DNA from: Sphingobacteriales bacterium 46-32
Lineage (GTDB): Bacteria > Bacteroidota > Bacteroidia > Chitinophagales > Chitinophagaceae
Direction of reading: 5' to 3'
NCBI GenBank assembly: GCA_001898485.1
Contig: MKTY01000015.1
Location: 33,283-97,282, forward strand
DNA length: 64,000 nucleotides
Shown here: piece by piece, positions 44,085-53,851 of the stretch
Numbering within the stretch: position 1 is the stretch's first letter
Layout of the letters: every line of letters begins with the position of its first letter
Translations under genes and position numbers: made by a program
The notes under the pieces: generated by a model
What the model saw: the letters and a program-made list of their open reading frames with translations, nothing else
What the model was told of the DNA's origin: nothing
The model's database searches: none

Positions 44085-45869
44085 TTATTTATCACTCCAG
44101 ATAGACTTCAACTGAAATATCTCCAGTTTCTTAACGAGGCTTTTCCGGTCGGGACCGGAGTTTCTTACGAAGGTCTCAATACGTCCCGTCTTTTTTTTGT
44201 TGAATGGCGCTACATAATATATTTCGCCGTCGTTGATAAAAATCTCCAGGATGTTTTTGTCGACAATAGCTTCAATTTTGAATATTTCTGTACCGGGTTT
44301 TACATACTCAAATCCTGAACCCGGTGTTTCACTGGTAGAAAAGATACCCAGCAGATCGTCGTACAGTATTTCATAGCCAAGTATGCTGAGGCCAAACTGG
44401 TTCGCATCTCCTTTCTCTATTTCAGCAATTATATGCAGTGGCTCATCCGCCACAGGAATTCTTAATGGCGTATTGACATTGATAGACTTATTTTCAACAA
44501 GCTGTGGATTGTAATGCAAGGATGCTATTTCCGGAATGGGGGTAGGGCAGAGCCTTAATCCGTCGAAAGTATTTTTCAACTTTAATTCAGTCGGTATGAA
44601 CATGGCCTGGTTAAATGGTGCGCCCAGTGCGGTAATGCCGCGGCCCCATCCAACCTGGATGCGTCGATTGCCTGGCTCATTGTTGTAAGTCTGAGCGGCA
44701 TAAAAGTAGCCTCCGCCATAATCATATTTTTTCAGGTGCTGACTGATCGTGAAATTTTTGCCATCAAAATCACCGATTATATAACGGCCTGTGGCATCAT
44801 ACATCACCCATTTGATTTCGTTTGCCCTTCCTTCTACCGGCAGTGGGAAGAGTTCGGGGCATTCATAAAATCCCGCAACTCCCGATTGGTAAGTCCAGTT
44901 TTTTAAATCAGGGGAAGTGTAAATGAGATGTTGGTTAATAATAGCAGTATTGCCGTCTGACATTTTTTTTGTTCTTCCCTCGTCCCATACGATCATCACC
45001 CAGTGGTTGCCGGGTTTGTACCAAAATACCCTTGGGTCTCGTCCATTGTGTTTAAGAACAGGGTTGCCCGGGTAATCTTCAAATGTTTTTCCATTATCGT
45101 AGCTCATCTTAATGCATTCGCCCCGGCCGGTACTCGTATAAATAGCCACCAGCGGATCAATACCATTTTTGCGGAAGCCTGCCGTGTTTTGTGGGTCATA
45201 GACAGCGCTGCCGGAAAAGGCGGCATCTCCTTCCTGGAAAGGATAAATGGCCTCGGGCAATTCTTTCCAGTGAAGCAGATCCGTACTTACTGCATGGCCC
45301 CAGTGCATATTGCCCCAGGCCCAGCCATAAGGGTTATGCTGATAGTACAAATGATACTGACCGCCATAATAGATAAGTCCGTTGGGATCATTGATCCATC
45401 CCCGTTGCGAGGAAAAATGTACCTGTGGCCGCAACTGTTCTTTATACAGACTGTCCTGTCCCGGAAATTTTGAATCTGCAAATACCATTTTTAGTCCTTT
45501 GACAGGATCTTCTACCGGTTCTTTTTTTGTGAGGTTGTTTTGCCGGGTGATATTGGTAAAAGCTTCTCCATCGCGTGCATTGGCGGTGGAGATGCTCATC
45601 GTAATCGTTTTGCCCTGGTAAGGCGCTACATCAAAGAATACCCAGTAGTCAGGATTGGCTGTTGCCAGTTTTACGGTAAATACATCGAGCATCCTGCCAT
45701 CCAGCGAAATCTTTGCATTTATCAGCCGGTTGGTTTCGGTGACAGGGATATTGAGATAGGTTTGACCTTTGAGAATCTTGATTTGCCGTATACTATCGGC
45801 TGGCTGGTTGCTCTGTGCGCTGACAAAAGCACAGCTGCAACTGGCTAAGATGAAAGGGAGAAGTTTCAT
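44085..45869 (-). CDS. secreted GH32 fructan hydrolase
   Basis: The 594 residues include a signal peptide (ending FVSAQ), an N-terminal beta-rich region (~20-140) and the GH32 five-bladed propeller plus C-terminal sandwich. The three family motifs are intact: nucleophile Asp161 in WINDPNG, transition-state Asp278 in GRDPR, and general acid Glu336 in FYECPELF. The family includes levanases, inulinases and invertases. It is downstream of a sugar porter gene on the same strand, 30 bases away, which suggests uptake of the released fructose. No SusCD pair is next to it. Confidence 0.94.
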   Translation of the reverse strand: MKLLPFILASCSCAFVSAQSNQPADSIRQIKILKGQTYLNIPVTETNRLINAKISLDGRMLDVFTVKLATANPDYWVFFDVAPYQGKTITMSISTANARDGEAFTNITRQNNLTKKEPVEDPVKGLKMVFADSKFPGQDSLYKEQLRPQVHFSSQRGWINDPNGLIYYGGQYHLYYQHNPYGWAWGNMHWGHAVSTDLLHWKELPEAIYPFQEGDAAFSGSAVYDPQNTAGFRKNGIDPLVAIYTSTGRGECIKMSYDNGKTFEDYPGNPVLKHNGRDPRVFWYKPGNHWVMIVWDEGRTKKMSDGNTAIINQHLIYTSPDLKNWTYQSGVAGFYECPELFPLPVEGRANEIKWVMYDATGRYIIGDFDGKNFTISQHLKKYDYGGGYFYAAQTYNNEPGNRRIQVGWGRGITALGAPFNQAMFIPTELKLKNTFDGLRLCPTPIPEIASLHYNPQLVENKSINVNTPLRIPVADEPLHIIAEIEKGDANQFGLSILGYEILYDDLLGIFSTSETPGSGFEYVKPGTEIFKIEAIVDKNILEIFINDGEIYYVAPFNKKKTGRIETFVRNSGPDRKSLVKKLEIFQLKSIWSDK

Positions 45870-45899
45870 TGTTTGCTTTTTGAGTTTACAACAGCCGTC

Positions 45900-47312
45900 T
45901 CATTCCTTCTTTTTGCCGGATATAAGTTCCTGTTCGATATCTTCCAGTGATATGCCTTTTGTTTCGGGCATCTTGCCGAGCACCCATACCAGTTGTAATG
46001 CCATCATGCATGCAAAGAAGGCAAAAATGGGCCAGGGATTGTCTCTGAAAATTCCGTTGTCTTTATCCAGGAAAACGGGTGTAATCAATGTGATGAAAGC
46101 GGCGAATATCCAATGCGTGCTGGCACCAAATGACTGGCCTAGTGCGCGTACCTTATTGGGAAATATCTCTGAAATAAATACCCATATTACGGCTCCCTGG
46201 CCTATGGCATGGGCTGCAATAAAAAGCAGCAGGAAACTCAGCAGGAGTATGGGGTTGGCATGTGTATAGAAGCACCAGGCTACCATGGCAAGGCTAATGA
46301 TATAACCCAGTGAACCCAGGATCATCAGCTTTTTTCTTCCGATGCGGTCAATAAAATATAAACCAACAAAGGTAAAAAGGAGGTTGGTGCCTCCTATGGC
46401 AATGGAATTAAAGAGGGATTCCTTTGCAGCCAGCCCGGCTCTTTCCAGGATTTCGGGGGCATAGTATAAAATGAAATTAATGCCCGACCATTGATTAAAG
46501 AACGCTATCATGAATGCAAGCCAGATGACTTTTTTGTAACGTCCGCTAAAAAAGCCGGTATTGCTGCTATCCTGTTTTTCCTGCTGATGGCTGCTGACGA
46601 TTGCAGACACGGCTGCACCGGTGTCTGTTATGCCCAATCTGGAGAGAATTTTTTTAGCGCCGCCTTCATCGTTTTTTCTTGTGAGCAGCCAGCGTGGACT
46701 TTCGGGTACACCCATTACCAGTAGTGAATAGATCAGCGATGGTACAGCCAGTATGCCCAGCATCCACCGCCAGTCGTTGGCACCGCCTACACCCTGCAGC
46801 AAATAATTAGATATAAAGGCTATGAGTATACCGAAAACGATATTAAACTGGTATAAAGCTACCATTCGTCCCCTCCTGTTGGCAGTAGTGATTTCAGAAA
46901 TATAAGTGGGGGCGGCCACAGATGATACGCCAATGCCAATGCCGCCGATAAACCGGAAGAAAGAGAAACTATACGGTTCAGGAGCCAGTGCTGTACCAAA
47001 TGCAGAAAGTGTAAAAAGGATACCGATCCATATCAGCACTTTTTTTCGGCCGTATCGCTCGGTGGGAATACCGCCGAATAATGCACCCAGCACCGTGCCC
47101 CAAAGCGCCATCGACATGATAAAAAAGCCATGAAACCATGGAGAAGTATGCCATAGCTCTCTGATAGGCAGATTGGCGCCTGAAATAACCACCGTGTCGA
47201 AGCCAAAGATGAAACCGGCGAGGGCAGCAGTTAGTGATATACGTGTTACATAGCCATTGTTGCTACCTGCTGGATCCGGTAAAGCAAATCCGCTGCGTTC
47301 ATTCATTTGCAT
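45900..47312 (-). CDS. MFS sugar porter, probably for fructose
   Basis: The 470-residue protein has 12 membrane segments and sugar-porter signatures: AGFIFGFDTVVISGA, ERYGRKK, GRMVALYQFNIVFGI, PESPRWL, QWSGINFILYYAPEI and MPETKGISLEDI. It is upstream of the GH32 gene in the same direction, with 30 bases between them, so fructose or short fructan products are the likely cargo. It differs from the porter of the 7-26 kb locus in length and sequence. Confidence 0.92.
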   Translation of the reverse strand: MQMNERSGFALPDPAGSNNGYVTRISLTAALAGFIFGFDTVVISGANLPIRELWHTSPWFHGFFIMSMALWGTVLGALFGGIPTERYGRKKVLIWIGILFTLSAFGTALAPEPYSFSFFRFIGGIGIGVSSVAAPTYISEITTANRRGRMVALYQFNIVFGILIAFISNYLLQGVGGANDWRWMLGILAVPSLIYSLLVMGVPESPRWLLTRKNDEGGAKKILSRLGITDTGAAVSAIVSSHQQEKQDSSNTGFFSGRYKKVIWLAFMIAFFNQWSGINFILYYAPEILERAGLAAKESLFNSIAIGGTNLLFTFVGLYFIDRIGRKKLMILGSLGYIISLAMVAWCFYTHANPILLLSFLLLFIAAHAIGQGAVIWVFISEIFPNKVRALGQSFGASTHWIFAAFITLITPVFLDKDNGIFRDNPWPIFAFFACMMALQLVWVLGKMPETKGISLEDIEQELISGKKKE

Positions 47313-47624
47313 AAGAATTTTTTATAAATCCCCGGCAAAGCACAACGATTGAGATCTATGGAAATGGCAATCGGATCAATATATAGCCAGATAAAACGCG
47401 CAGATGGTCTATGCTCATTTCTTCATAAGCAGAATCGTTAGCTTCAGTCACTCCGGTTATGGAAGTGCTCCTTATAAAAATACTGAAAAAGTTTAATTTG
47501 TTTTTCGCGCTATTTTTTCAAAAGTCCTGTTTAACAGTTTCTGGGAAATAATGGATAAAATATAAACAGGTAAATCCAACGCTGACATATCAAGTTGTAA
47601 CTGATATACTTACTGATGATCTGC
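47313..47624. other. intergenic stretch, nothing recognised
   Basis: This 312-base A/T-rich gap between the sugar porter and the GH51 gene holds the promoter of the porter-GH32 unit and the end of the GH51 transcript. I saw no clear promoter box, terminator or short gene. Confidence 0.35.
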
Positions 47625-49172
47625 TTACCTGAGTTCCAGCTGCACAATCGATTTTGCAGGCAACTGAACCACCAGATCCGATCCGTCTTTGCGGGCTCCG
47701 GAGAATACTGCTGGCTTAATAGCTTCCGGTTTATTAAAACTATTGATATCAGTGAGTTTTTCGGAAGTCAGTATCTGTCCGGTTACTGCATTCCATTTGA
47801 TACCAGGCAGGGTGCTGCGTAGTATAATTGCCTGGGTTGGATGCAGATTCACCAGTGTGATATGCGTGACGCCACTGCTGTCGATGGAAGCAGATATACT
47901 CAGTGCCGGTATCTTCCGGCCATCTACTACGTAGTCGGGAGATGTGAATGACAGGTTGAGCTTACGGGCATCCTGGTGTACTTTATAGAGGTCAAACACA
48001 TAATAGGTAGGCGTGAGCAGCATTTGTTCTCCTTTGGTTAATACCAGGGCCTGCAGCACATTGACGGTTTGTGCCAGGTTGGCCATTTTTACCCGGTCAC
48101 TGTGATTGTTGAAGATATTCAGGTTGATACCCGCAATAAGTGCATCGCGAAGACTGTTTTGCTGATAGAGGAAAGCTGGATTGGTGCCGGGTTCCACATC
48201 GGTCCAGATGCCCCATTCATCCACCACGAGGGCCACTCTTTTCTGCGGATCATATTTATTCATGATATCGCTGTGGCGGGTCACCAGTTCTTCCATGTAC
48301 AGCGTATTCTTCATGGTATTGAAATATTCTTTTTCATCGAAACTGGTAGCAGATCCTTTTTTGGCCCAGTTGCCTGTAGGTATGGTATAATAATGCAGTG
48401 TCATGCCCCACATATCACCATTCCTCACTTTCTTCATCAATGTTTCGGTCCAGTTATAATCATCAGCATTGGCGCCACTGGCAATTTTGCGTAGCTGTTG
48501 TCCCTTATAATTCTTAAGAAAAGAGGCAAATTGTTTGTACAGGTCTGCGTAGTAGTCGGGTGTCATATTGCCTCCGCAACCCCAGGTTTCATTACCTACG
48601 CCCCAATAGGTTACATTCCAGGGTTGGGGACGACCGTTTTGTTTACGCAGATCGGTCATGGTGCTGCGCGCATCTGAGTTGATATATTCCACCCATTTCG
48701 ACATTTCTTCGATAGTGCCGCTGCCGGCATTGCCGGCTATATAGGGTTCGCAGCCGATGAGCGAGCAAAGTTCAAGAAATTCATGTGTACCAAAACTGTT
48801 GTCTTCCGATACGCCTCCCCAGTTGGTGTTGACCATGTAAGGGCGTTGATGGGCTGGTCCTATGCCATCTCGCCAGTGGTACTCATCGGCAAAGCAGCCG
48901 CCGGGCCAGCGCAGGTTCGGTACTTTAATTCTTTTTAAGGCTTCCACTATATCCATACGGATGCGTCCTTTCTTTTCTACCTGCAGTGTATCACTTACCC
49001 AGAATCCATCGTAAATGCACCGGCCCAGGTGCTCCGAAAAATGACCGTAGATATGCCGGCTTATGACATTGGAAGGGGTTATGCCATCGACCAGTAAGCG
49101 GGTTTCGGATTGGGTATGACCGGAGAATACACATTGACCCAAAACCAGCAGACAAAAGATCAGTTTTTTCAT
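47625..49172 (-). CDS. secreted GH51 alpha-L-arabinofuranosidase
   Basis: The 515-residue enzyme has a signal peptide (ending SGHTQ) and the GH51 layout: [19 protein letters not shown] near the N-terminus, [19 protein letters not shown], acid/base Glu195 in [11 protein letters not shown], and nucleophile Glu319 in VVDEWGIW. A beta-sandwich closes the protein. It releases arabinose from arabinan or arabinoxylan side chains. It is a single gene, 310 bases from the fructan unit on the same strand; secretion is less usual for GH51 than cytoplasmic location but is common in this phylum. Confidence 0.93.
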   Translation of the reverse strand: MKKLIFCLLVLGQCVFSGHTQSETRLLVDGITPSNVISRHIYGHFSEHLGRCIYDGFWVSDTLQVEKKGRIRMDIVEALKRIKVPNLRWPGGCFADEYHWRDGIGPAHQRPYMVNTNWGGVSEDNSFGTHEFLELCSLIGCEPYIAGNAGSGTIEEMSKWVEYINSDARSTMTDLRKQNGRPQPWNVTYWGVGNETWGCGGNMTPDYYADLYKQFASFLKNYKGQQLRKIASGANADDYNWTETLMKKVRNGDMWGMTLHYYTIPTGNWAKKGSATSFDEKEYFNTMKNTLYMEELVTRHSDIMNKYDPQKRVALVVDEWGIWTDVEPGTNPAFLYQQNSLRDALIAGINLNIFNNHSDRVKMANLAQTVNVLQALVLTKGEQMLLTPTYYVFDLYKVHQDARKLNLSFTSPDYVVDGRKIPALSISASIDSSGVTHITLVNLHPTQAIILRSTLPGIKWNAVTGQILTSEKLTDINSFNKPEAIKPAVFSGARKDGSDLVVQLPAKSIVQLELR

Positions 49173-49715
49173 ATAGTAATAGTAGTAACGTAAAAGTACA
49201 ATCAGGGGATTTACCGACCTGGCAGGTCCAGGCTTAGCCCGAAAGAGGAAGTTAATAAATAATTGCTGGTTAAGCGAAAATTAGCTGATTCAAGAGAGAT
49301 AACAGCTTTGACGGAATCTGCTGTTGTGTTGACTCTATTATTTGCCGGCAACACAGGAATGTTGACGGATTGATTTTTTGCTGCAGCATATACCAGAATG
49401 GGACAGCCATATAGTCTTTATCGTTTTTCTGATCAGAACTTCCATCCTGTTTTTTTTCAACTACAAAGACTGGTGGTAGTTTCCCGAAAGACGAGTTATC
49501 ATCTTTAATTTCTGCTACACCAGTGGCAAAAGGTCTTTATTATTTCGCAATTGAAACGACATAAACTATGTAGTAAGTGATTACTCTTAAATGAATCGGC
49601 AATAGCGTAATTTCTATTACAAATTTTATTAAATCTATGTAATTAATAGTAGTAGTATTTCATTAATATAATAATATTGCGATAATAATTTTTATATCCT
49701 ACAACAAAACTATTT
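49173..49715. other. intergenic stretch between divergent genes, A/T-rich end
   Basis: This 543-base gap lies between GH51 and the LamG gene. The last 150 bases are very A/T-rich with TAA/TAG repeats (AATAGTAGTAGTATTTC) and probably include the promoter of the LamG gene. No gene, RNA or clear terminator was found. Confidence 0.4.
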
Positions 49716-51623
49716 ATGAGACTGGTTCTTTTACTTTTTGGCTTTCTTTCCAGCACCTGGATTCATGCACAATCAAATTATGCGGTCAGTCTTGATGGGA
49801 CAAATGACTATGTTTCATTGCCCGGTTCGATCGCTGTAAGTCAGCTAAACAATTTTACAGTAGAGGCATGGGTTAAATGGAGTGGCACCGGCAACGGATG
49901 CATTTATTCCGAGACCCAGGTAGGTGACAATGCGCCCATGTTCAGCATTATTCCCCGGTCGGGCGATGGTGGTGGTATTGAGCTGACATTTCGGGACAAT
50001 GCCTATACCGGCCTGCTCCTGCAGCCTGCTGTAGGTGTTGTTGCCAGCAATAAGTGGGTGCATGTGGCTGTAGTAAGAACTTCTGCTACAACCATGCGGG
50101 TGTATGTGAATGGGCAGTTGACCGACGATGCCAGTTTTACTGCTCCTGCTGCCTGGACTCCTACTGCGGTGAATGCGGGGGTACGTATACGAGCAGCCAG
50201 TACCGACTTTTTTAATGGTCAAATCGAGGATTTGCGTATCTGGACGGTTGCACGCACCCAGGCACAGATCAAGGAAGGCATGTTTGCAAAAAATCTCCCC
50301 GATAATTCCACCGGATTGCAGGCCCGTTACCGGTTCAATGAAGGGAGTGGTACAACTGCTGCCAGTTCCAGTACCAATACCTGGGGCATAAGCGGAACGC
50401 TGACGAACGGACCAACCTGGGTATCAAGTCCGGTTCAATATGGTAAGAATGCATTGCAGTGCGCATTGAGTACAAATCTGCTGACTGCTCCCATTATTAC
50501 GACTGCAACTACCAATGTGACCATGGAAGCCTGGGTTTACCACAATGGAGGTACGAATACAGACCATATGCTGATGAGTAATGGAGGTGTAAATACCAGT
50601 GGTTATTCTTTTTTTATTAACGCTGGGCGGGTGATGGTACTCCTTTTGGGGGGTAAGGGCGTTTATAACACCGGAGTGAGTGTTCCGACCAATCAGTGGT
50701 GCCATTTCGCCCTAGTCATCAGTACTACGGGATGTACTCTTTACCGCAATGGAGTGCAGGTTTACACCAACAGTATTATACCCACTACACCGACGGGTTC
50801 ATTTGTAATTGGGGGTAACCCGGGGCAGGGGCAGCCTTATGATGGTATGGTAGATGAGGTGAGGATTTGGAATGTGGCACGTACGCAAGCAGAGATTCAG
50901 GCTGGTATGGCCGCAGAAATTGATCCGGCTACGCCGGGGCTCGTCGGCTATTATACATTCAATCAAGGTGTAGCCGATGGCGACAATACCGGATTAACTA
51001 CTGTGATAGATATGACCGGGAATAAGAATGCCACGCTGTCTAATTTTGTAATGACCGGTAGTGCATCCAACTTCCGTCAGCAGTCTAATGGATTAATTAC
51101 GCTTCCGGTAAACTGGCTTTCCTTTGCCGCACGCGCGCAATCGCCTGGCGTATTGTTGCAATGGAGTACGGCGCAGGAGCAGAATAGCAAAGAATTTGTT
51201 GTTCAGCATAGCGCCGATGGCATTAGCTGGACAGACCTGGGCAGCGTAGAGGGAGCCGGTAACAGTAATGCGGTTAAAAACTATACATTCAGGCATACAA
51301 CTCCGCTTTCCGGAAAAAATTATTATAGGATAAGGCAATCTGATTTCAATAATGCCACTACCTACTCAGCTATCCGTTCGGTGGATATGAAGGAGAGTGT
51401 GAAAGCTGTAAAAATTCTGAATAATCCTGTTGTAAACGGTCTGTTGCAGATACAGGTCAATACATCAACCCTTCAGCAGGTATCTTTTTATACCGCTGAT
51501 GGCAGATTGCTTTGGACCCGGCAACTGACTGGCGGTACACATAGCATTGATATCAGTGCACTGCAAAGCGGAGTGTATATGTTGAAAACGGGTACACAAT
51601 CAGAGAGAGTACTGGTTCGCTAG
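49716..51623 (+). CDS. LamG-repeat surface protein with T9SS sorting domain
   Basis: The 635 residues have a signal peptide (ending WIHAQ), two LamG/concanavalin-like modules (~20-190 and ~225-395; each with VTMEAWVYH- or FTVEAWVKW-type openings and the closing VDEVRIWNVARTQAEI), a linker, an Ig-like module (~470-545; SADGISWTDLGSVEGAG) and a type IX sorting tail (QVSFYTADGRLLWTRQL, SIDISALQSGVYMLK, ERVLVR). Cell-surface binding of carbohydrate or peptide is expected. No catalytic domain is visible. It is a single gene ending at a terminator. Confidence 0.9.
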   Translation: MRLVLLLFGFLSSTWIHAQSNYAVSLDGTNDYVSLPGSIAVSQLNNFTVEAWVKWSGTGNGCIYSETQVGDNAPMFSIIPRSGDGGGIELTFRDNAYTGLLLQPAVGVVASNKWVHVAVVRTSATTMRVYVNGQLTDDASFTAPAAWTPTAVNAGVRIRAASTDFFNGQIEDLRIWTVARTQAQIKEGMFAKNLPDNSTGLQARYRFNEGSGTTAASSSTNTWGISGTLTNGPTWVSSPVQYGKNALQCALSTNLLTAPIITTATTNVTMEAWVYHNGGTNTDHMLMSNGGVNTSGYSFFINAGRVMVLLLGGKGVYNTGVSVPTNQWCHFALVISTTGCTLYRNGVQVYTNSIIPTTPTGSFVIGGNPGQGQPYDGMVDEVRIWNVARTQAEIQAGMAAEIDPATPGLVGYYTFNQGVADGDNTGLTTVIDMTGNKNATLSNFVMTGSASNFRQQSNGLITLPVNWLSFAARAQSPGVLLQWSTAQEQNSKEFVVQHSADGISWTDLGSVEGAGNSNAVKNYTFRHTTPLSGKNYYRIRQSDFNNATTYSAIRSVDMKESVKAVKILNNPVVNGLLQIQVNTSTLQQVSFYTADGRLLWTRQLTGGTHSIDISALQSGVYMLKTGTQSERVLVR

Positions 51624-51650
51624 AACCTGGTATCGTTTTAATGTATTACT

Positions 51651-51681
51651 AAAAAGCCGTCAGTTTTATGACGGCTTTTTT
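51651..51681 (+). terminator. intrinsic terminator
   Basis: AAAAAGCCGTC and GACGGCTTTTTT make an 11-bp stem with a T-run, 28 bases after the LamG gene stop. It could also serve the minus strand. Confidence 0.85.
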
Positions 51682-51786
51682 ATATCCGGTTGCAGGAGGT
51701 GATTTCAGCCAGTTTTTTCATAGATAAATTCTTTGAGCTATTCTGCAAACCAAAAGCGGGAGCATCTGATCTGGCAAAGTTTCGTT

Positions 51787-52161
51787 TCAGGGACGGTGCG
51801 TGTATTGTATTGCACAAAGCAGGTTGCCTTCCGTATCGAGGAATTTAAACAGTTTACCCACGTACGGTATTTCTGTAACGGGCATCACAATTTTTCCACC
51901 TGCCCGCTCAACACTTTTTGCCGTTTCATTTATGTCGGCTACCTCAATAGAGCATTCAAAGCCATTGATCCTGTCAGCCACAGGAGTATAGGTTCTGCTT
52001 TGCAAAGACCCAATAGGCCGCTGTGGATCGTCTGTATGTTTGATTTGCATAAAACCCGGTTGTCCGTATCCATTTGTTTGCCAGTTAAAGACGGACTGAT
52101 AAAATTGGGCAGCACGATCTATGTCATCGGTGTAGATGGCAAAATGGGTGAGTTTGTTCAT
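51787..52161 (-). CDS. VOC-family (glyoxalase/bleomycin-resistance fold) protein
   Basis: The 124-residue protein has two beta-alpha-beta-beta-beta units: HFAIYTDDIDRAAQFYQSVF at the start, GFECSIEVADINETAKSVERAGG in the middle and GKLFKFLDTEGNLLCAIQ at the end, where Glu and His positions could bind metal. The substrate of such single-domain proteins cannot be predicted. The AraC gene lies 32 bases upstream on the same strand, so the two probably form one unit. Confidence 0.88.
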   Translation of the reverse strand: MNKLTHFAIYTDDIDRAAQFYQSVFNWQTNGYGQPGFMQIKHTDDPQRPIGSLQSRTYTPVADRINGFECSIEVADINETAKSVERAGGKIVMPVTEIPYVGKLFKFLDTEGNLLCAIQYTHRP

Positions 52162-52193
52162 ATATAATATTTAGGTTTAATGATGAGGCAGCA

Positions 52194-53063
52194 TCAGATT
52201 TCTATAATAGCCGAAGGGTTATCTCCGTTCCAGTCTTTTAATATGGTTGTTTTGATACTGTACAGATTTTTATTGCTGCATGTTATTATTCTGACTTTTC
52301 CGTCCAGTTGCTGAATAGCGCCGGGCGTTACTCCCAGCAGTGTTTTATAAGAGCGATTCATATGTGATGCATCCCAGAAACCTGTGGCATAGGCGGTGTC
52401 TTCGACCTTACTGCCTTTTACGATCAGGTTCAGCGAATCCACGATTTTCATCCAGAGCATGAAATTCTGTATCGGTTGCCCCACCTGCTCTTTGAATAAA
52501 TGGCGTATACGGCTCTCAGACAGGTGTACCTGTGCCGCTACTTCTTTCACCGTTAGTTGCCGCTCGCGTGATTGTGCTATAATGGCAATGGCTTTCTCCA
52601 CACGTTCATCTTTGAGTACGGTGGTGTCGGGGTTTATAAGATGCCGGAGTATCAGCATATATCCGCGGAAAAGACTTTCGCAATCGCTTTCGACCAGTAG
52701 TTTCTTAAAAAAATTGTGGCTTAGTTTCCTGATATCAGATTTTGACAGGTCGTTGATGCCCTGGGTAGCCAGGAATTTGTGGCTAAGCTGCCGGGCATAA
52801 TTACTGTCTTTGTCGAGATAAAGAAACAACTGTATGCTATTGTTACTGTCGAGCTGATGGATATGCCTGTCTTTAATGATAGCTGCGGAGTACTCCTGCC
52901 AGTCGCTGTCTTTATCCTTTAATTTAAAGGTGCGGTCAAGGTCGAACACCAGTTGCAGGGTGTCGTGGTAATGAGGGCTTGTATTAAACGACATGCCCCA
53001 GAATACACTGAAGCCATTCCATACATAAAGTGCCGATGCATTGCCGATATCTCCCTTTTTCAA
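52194..53063 (-). CDS. AraC-family transcriptional regulator
   Basis: The 289 residues have an N-terminal cupin-like sensing part (HYHDTLQLVFDLDRTF) and a C-terminal AraC domain with two helix-turn-helix units (LTVKEVAAQVHLSESRIRHLFKEQVG and YATGFWDASHMNRSYKTLLGVTPG). The start at 53063 is TTG; the next Met is residue 24. The ligand is unknown. It lies upstream of the VOC gene, which it may control. Confidence 0.85.
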   Translation of the reverse strand: MKKGDIGNASALYVWNGFSVFWGMSFNTSPHYHDTLQLVFDLDRTFKLKDKDSDWQEYSAAIIKDRHIHQLDSNNSIQLFLYLDKDSNYARQLSHKFLATQGINDLSKSDIRKLSHNFFKKLLVESDCESLFRGYMLILRHLINPDTTVLKDERVEKAIAIIAQSRERQLTVKEVAAQVHLSESRIRHLFKEQVGQPIQNFMLWMKIVDSLNLIVKGSKVEDTAYATGFWDASHMNRSYKTLLGVTPGAIQQLDGKVRIITCSNKNLYSIKTTILKDWNGDNPSAIIEI

Positions 53064-53241
53064 GATACTTTCCCGTTTGGTTTAGCTGTTTTATAAAGCG
53101 GTTTCATCGGATATGGATACGGAACAGGCTTTGTCCGGCAGCGCACCAGAGACCGTCATTTTTCTGTTTTGACCAAATCTACAATAAAGAAGCACAGGCT
53201 TTTTGTACAAAATGGCTAAATAAAGGAAACCGCTAACGTTC

Positions 53242-53540
53242 TTACAGATCAACCACGGTTTCGTTTACTACTTTCAGAAAAGGTTCGATTAGCTTTGATT
53301 CATTGGCGTTTGCATAGCAGATGCTGATTGATGTCAGCGTTTTTACAACCTAAAATGGCCGGTACTGTACTTTTCCGATCAATAATTTTTGAAAGGAAGC
53401 CGGACAGATTGAGACTCCCAGGTTAGCCTCAACCAGGCTCACGATAGTTTGCCATTCGTAGGCTTCCTGTACAATATTGGGATAAAAACCGCCCCTCACA
53501 AATACTGTATGTACTTTATCATATAAAAAACATACGGTTT
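53242..53540 (-). pseudogene. remnant of a LysR-family regulator (effector-domain end)
   Basis: Read on the minus strand, 53242-53530 gives the C-terminal part of a LysR effector domain: FVRGGFYPNIVQEAYEW, TIVSLVEANLGVSICPASF and a last stretch ESKLIEPFLKVV. An in-frame stop breaks it near 53350, and the frame shifts near 53515, where the other frame (LLETEKPYVFY) carries on. No DNA-binding part is left. I infer a decayed gene. The 53600-53750 stretch upstream is unusually G+C-rich and I do not recognise it. Confidence 0.6.
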
Positions 53541-53851
53541 TTCTGTTTCCAGTAATATTAAGCCGGTTAAAAGGGTGACCCTGAATAGTAATATGAATAT
53601 TATTATACCCGACTGAACGGCGATGCTTTTGCCAACGATGGATAATCTCGTTGCGGGTACCTCCCTTGACGGGGGGCTAATCGGGGCAGGCCCCATCTCG
53701 CTTCACCGACAGGTTTTGCCTGATCGGCGAGCTGGTCAGGCCACGATGGCATGTATTGGGTAGGTTTGGGCTCAGGTTGTATAGTGTGCAGGGCATAACT
53801 CATCATTTAATGAGTACAGGCCAGGCAGCAACAACCCGCTCAACACTCCTT

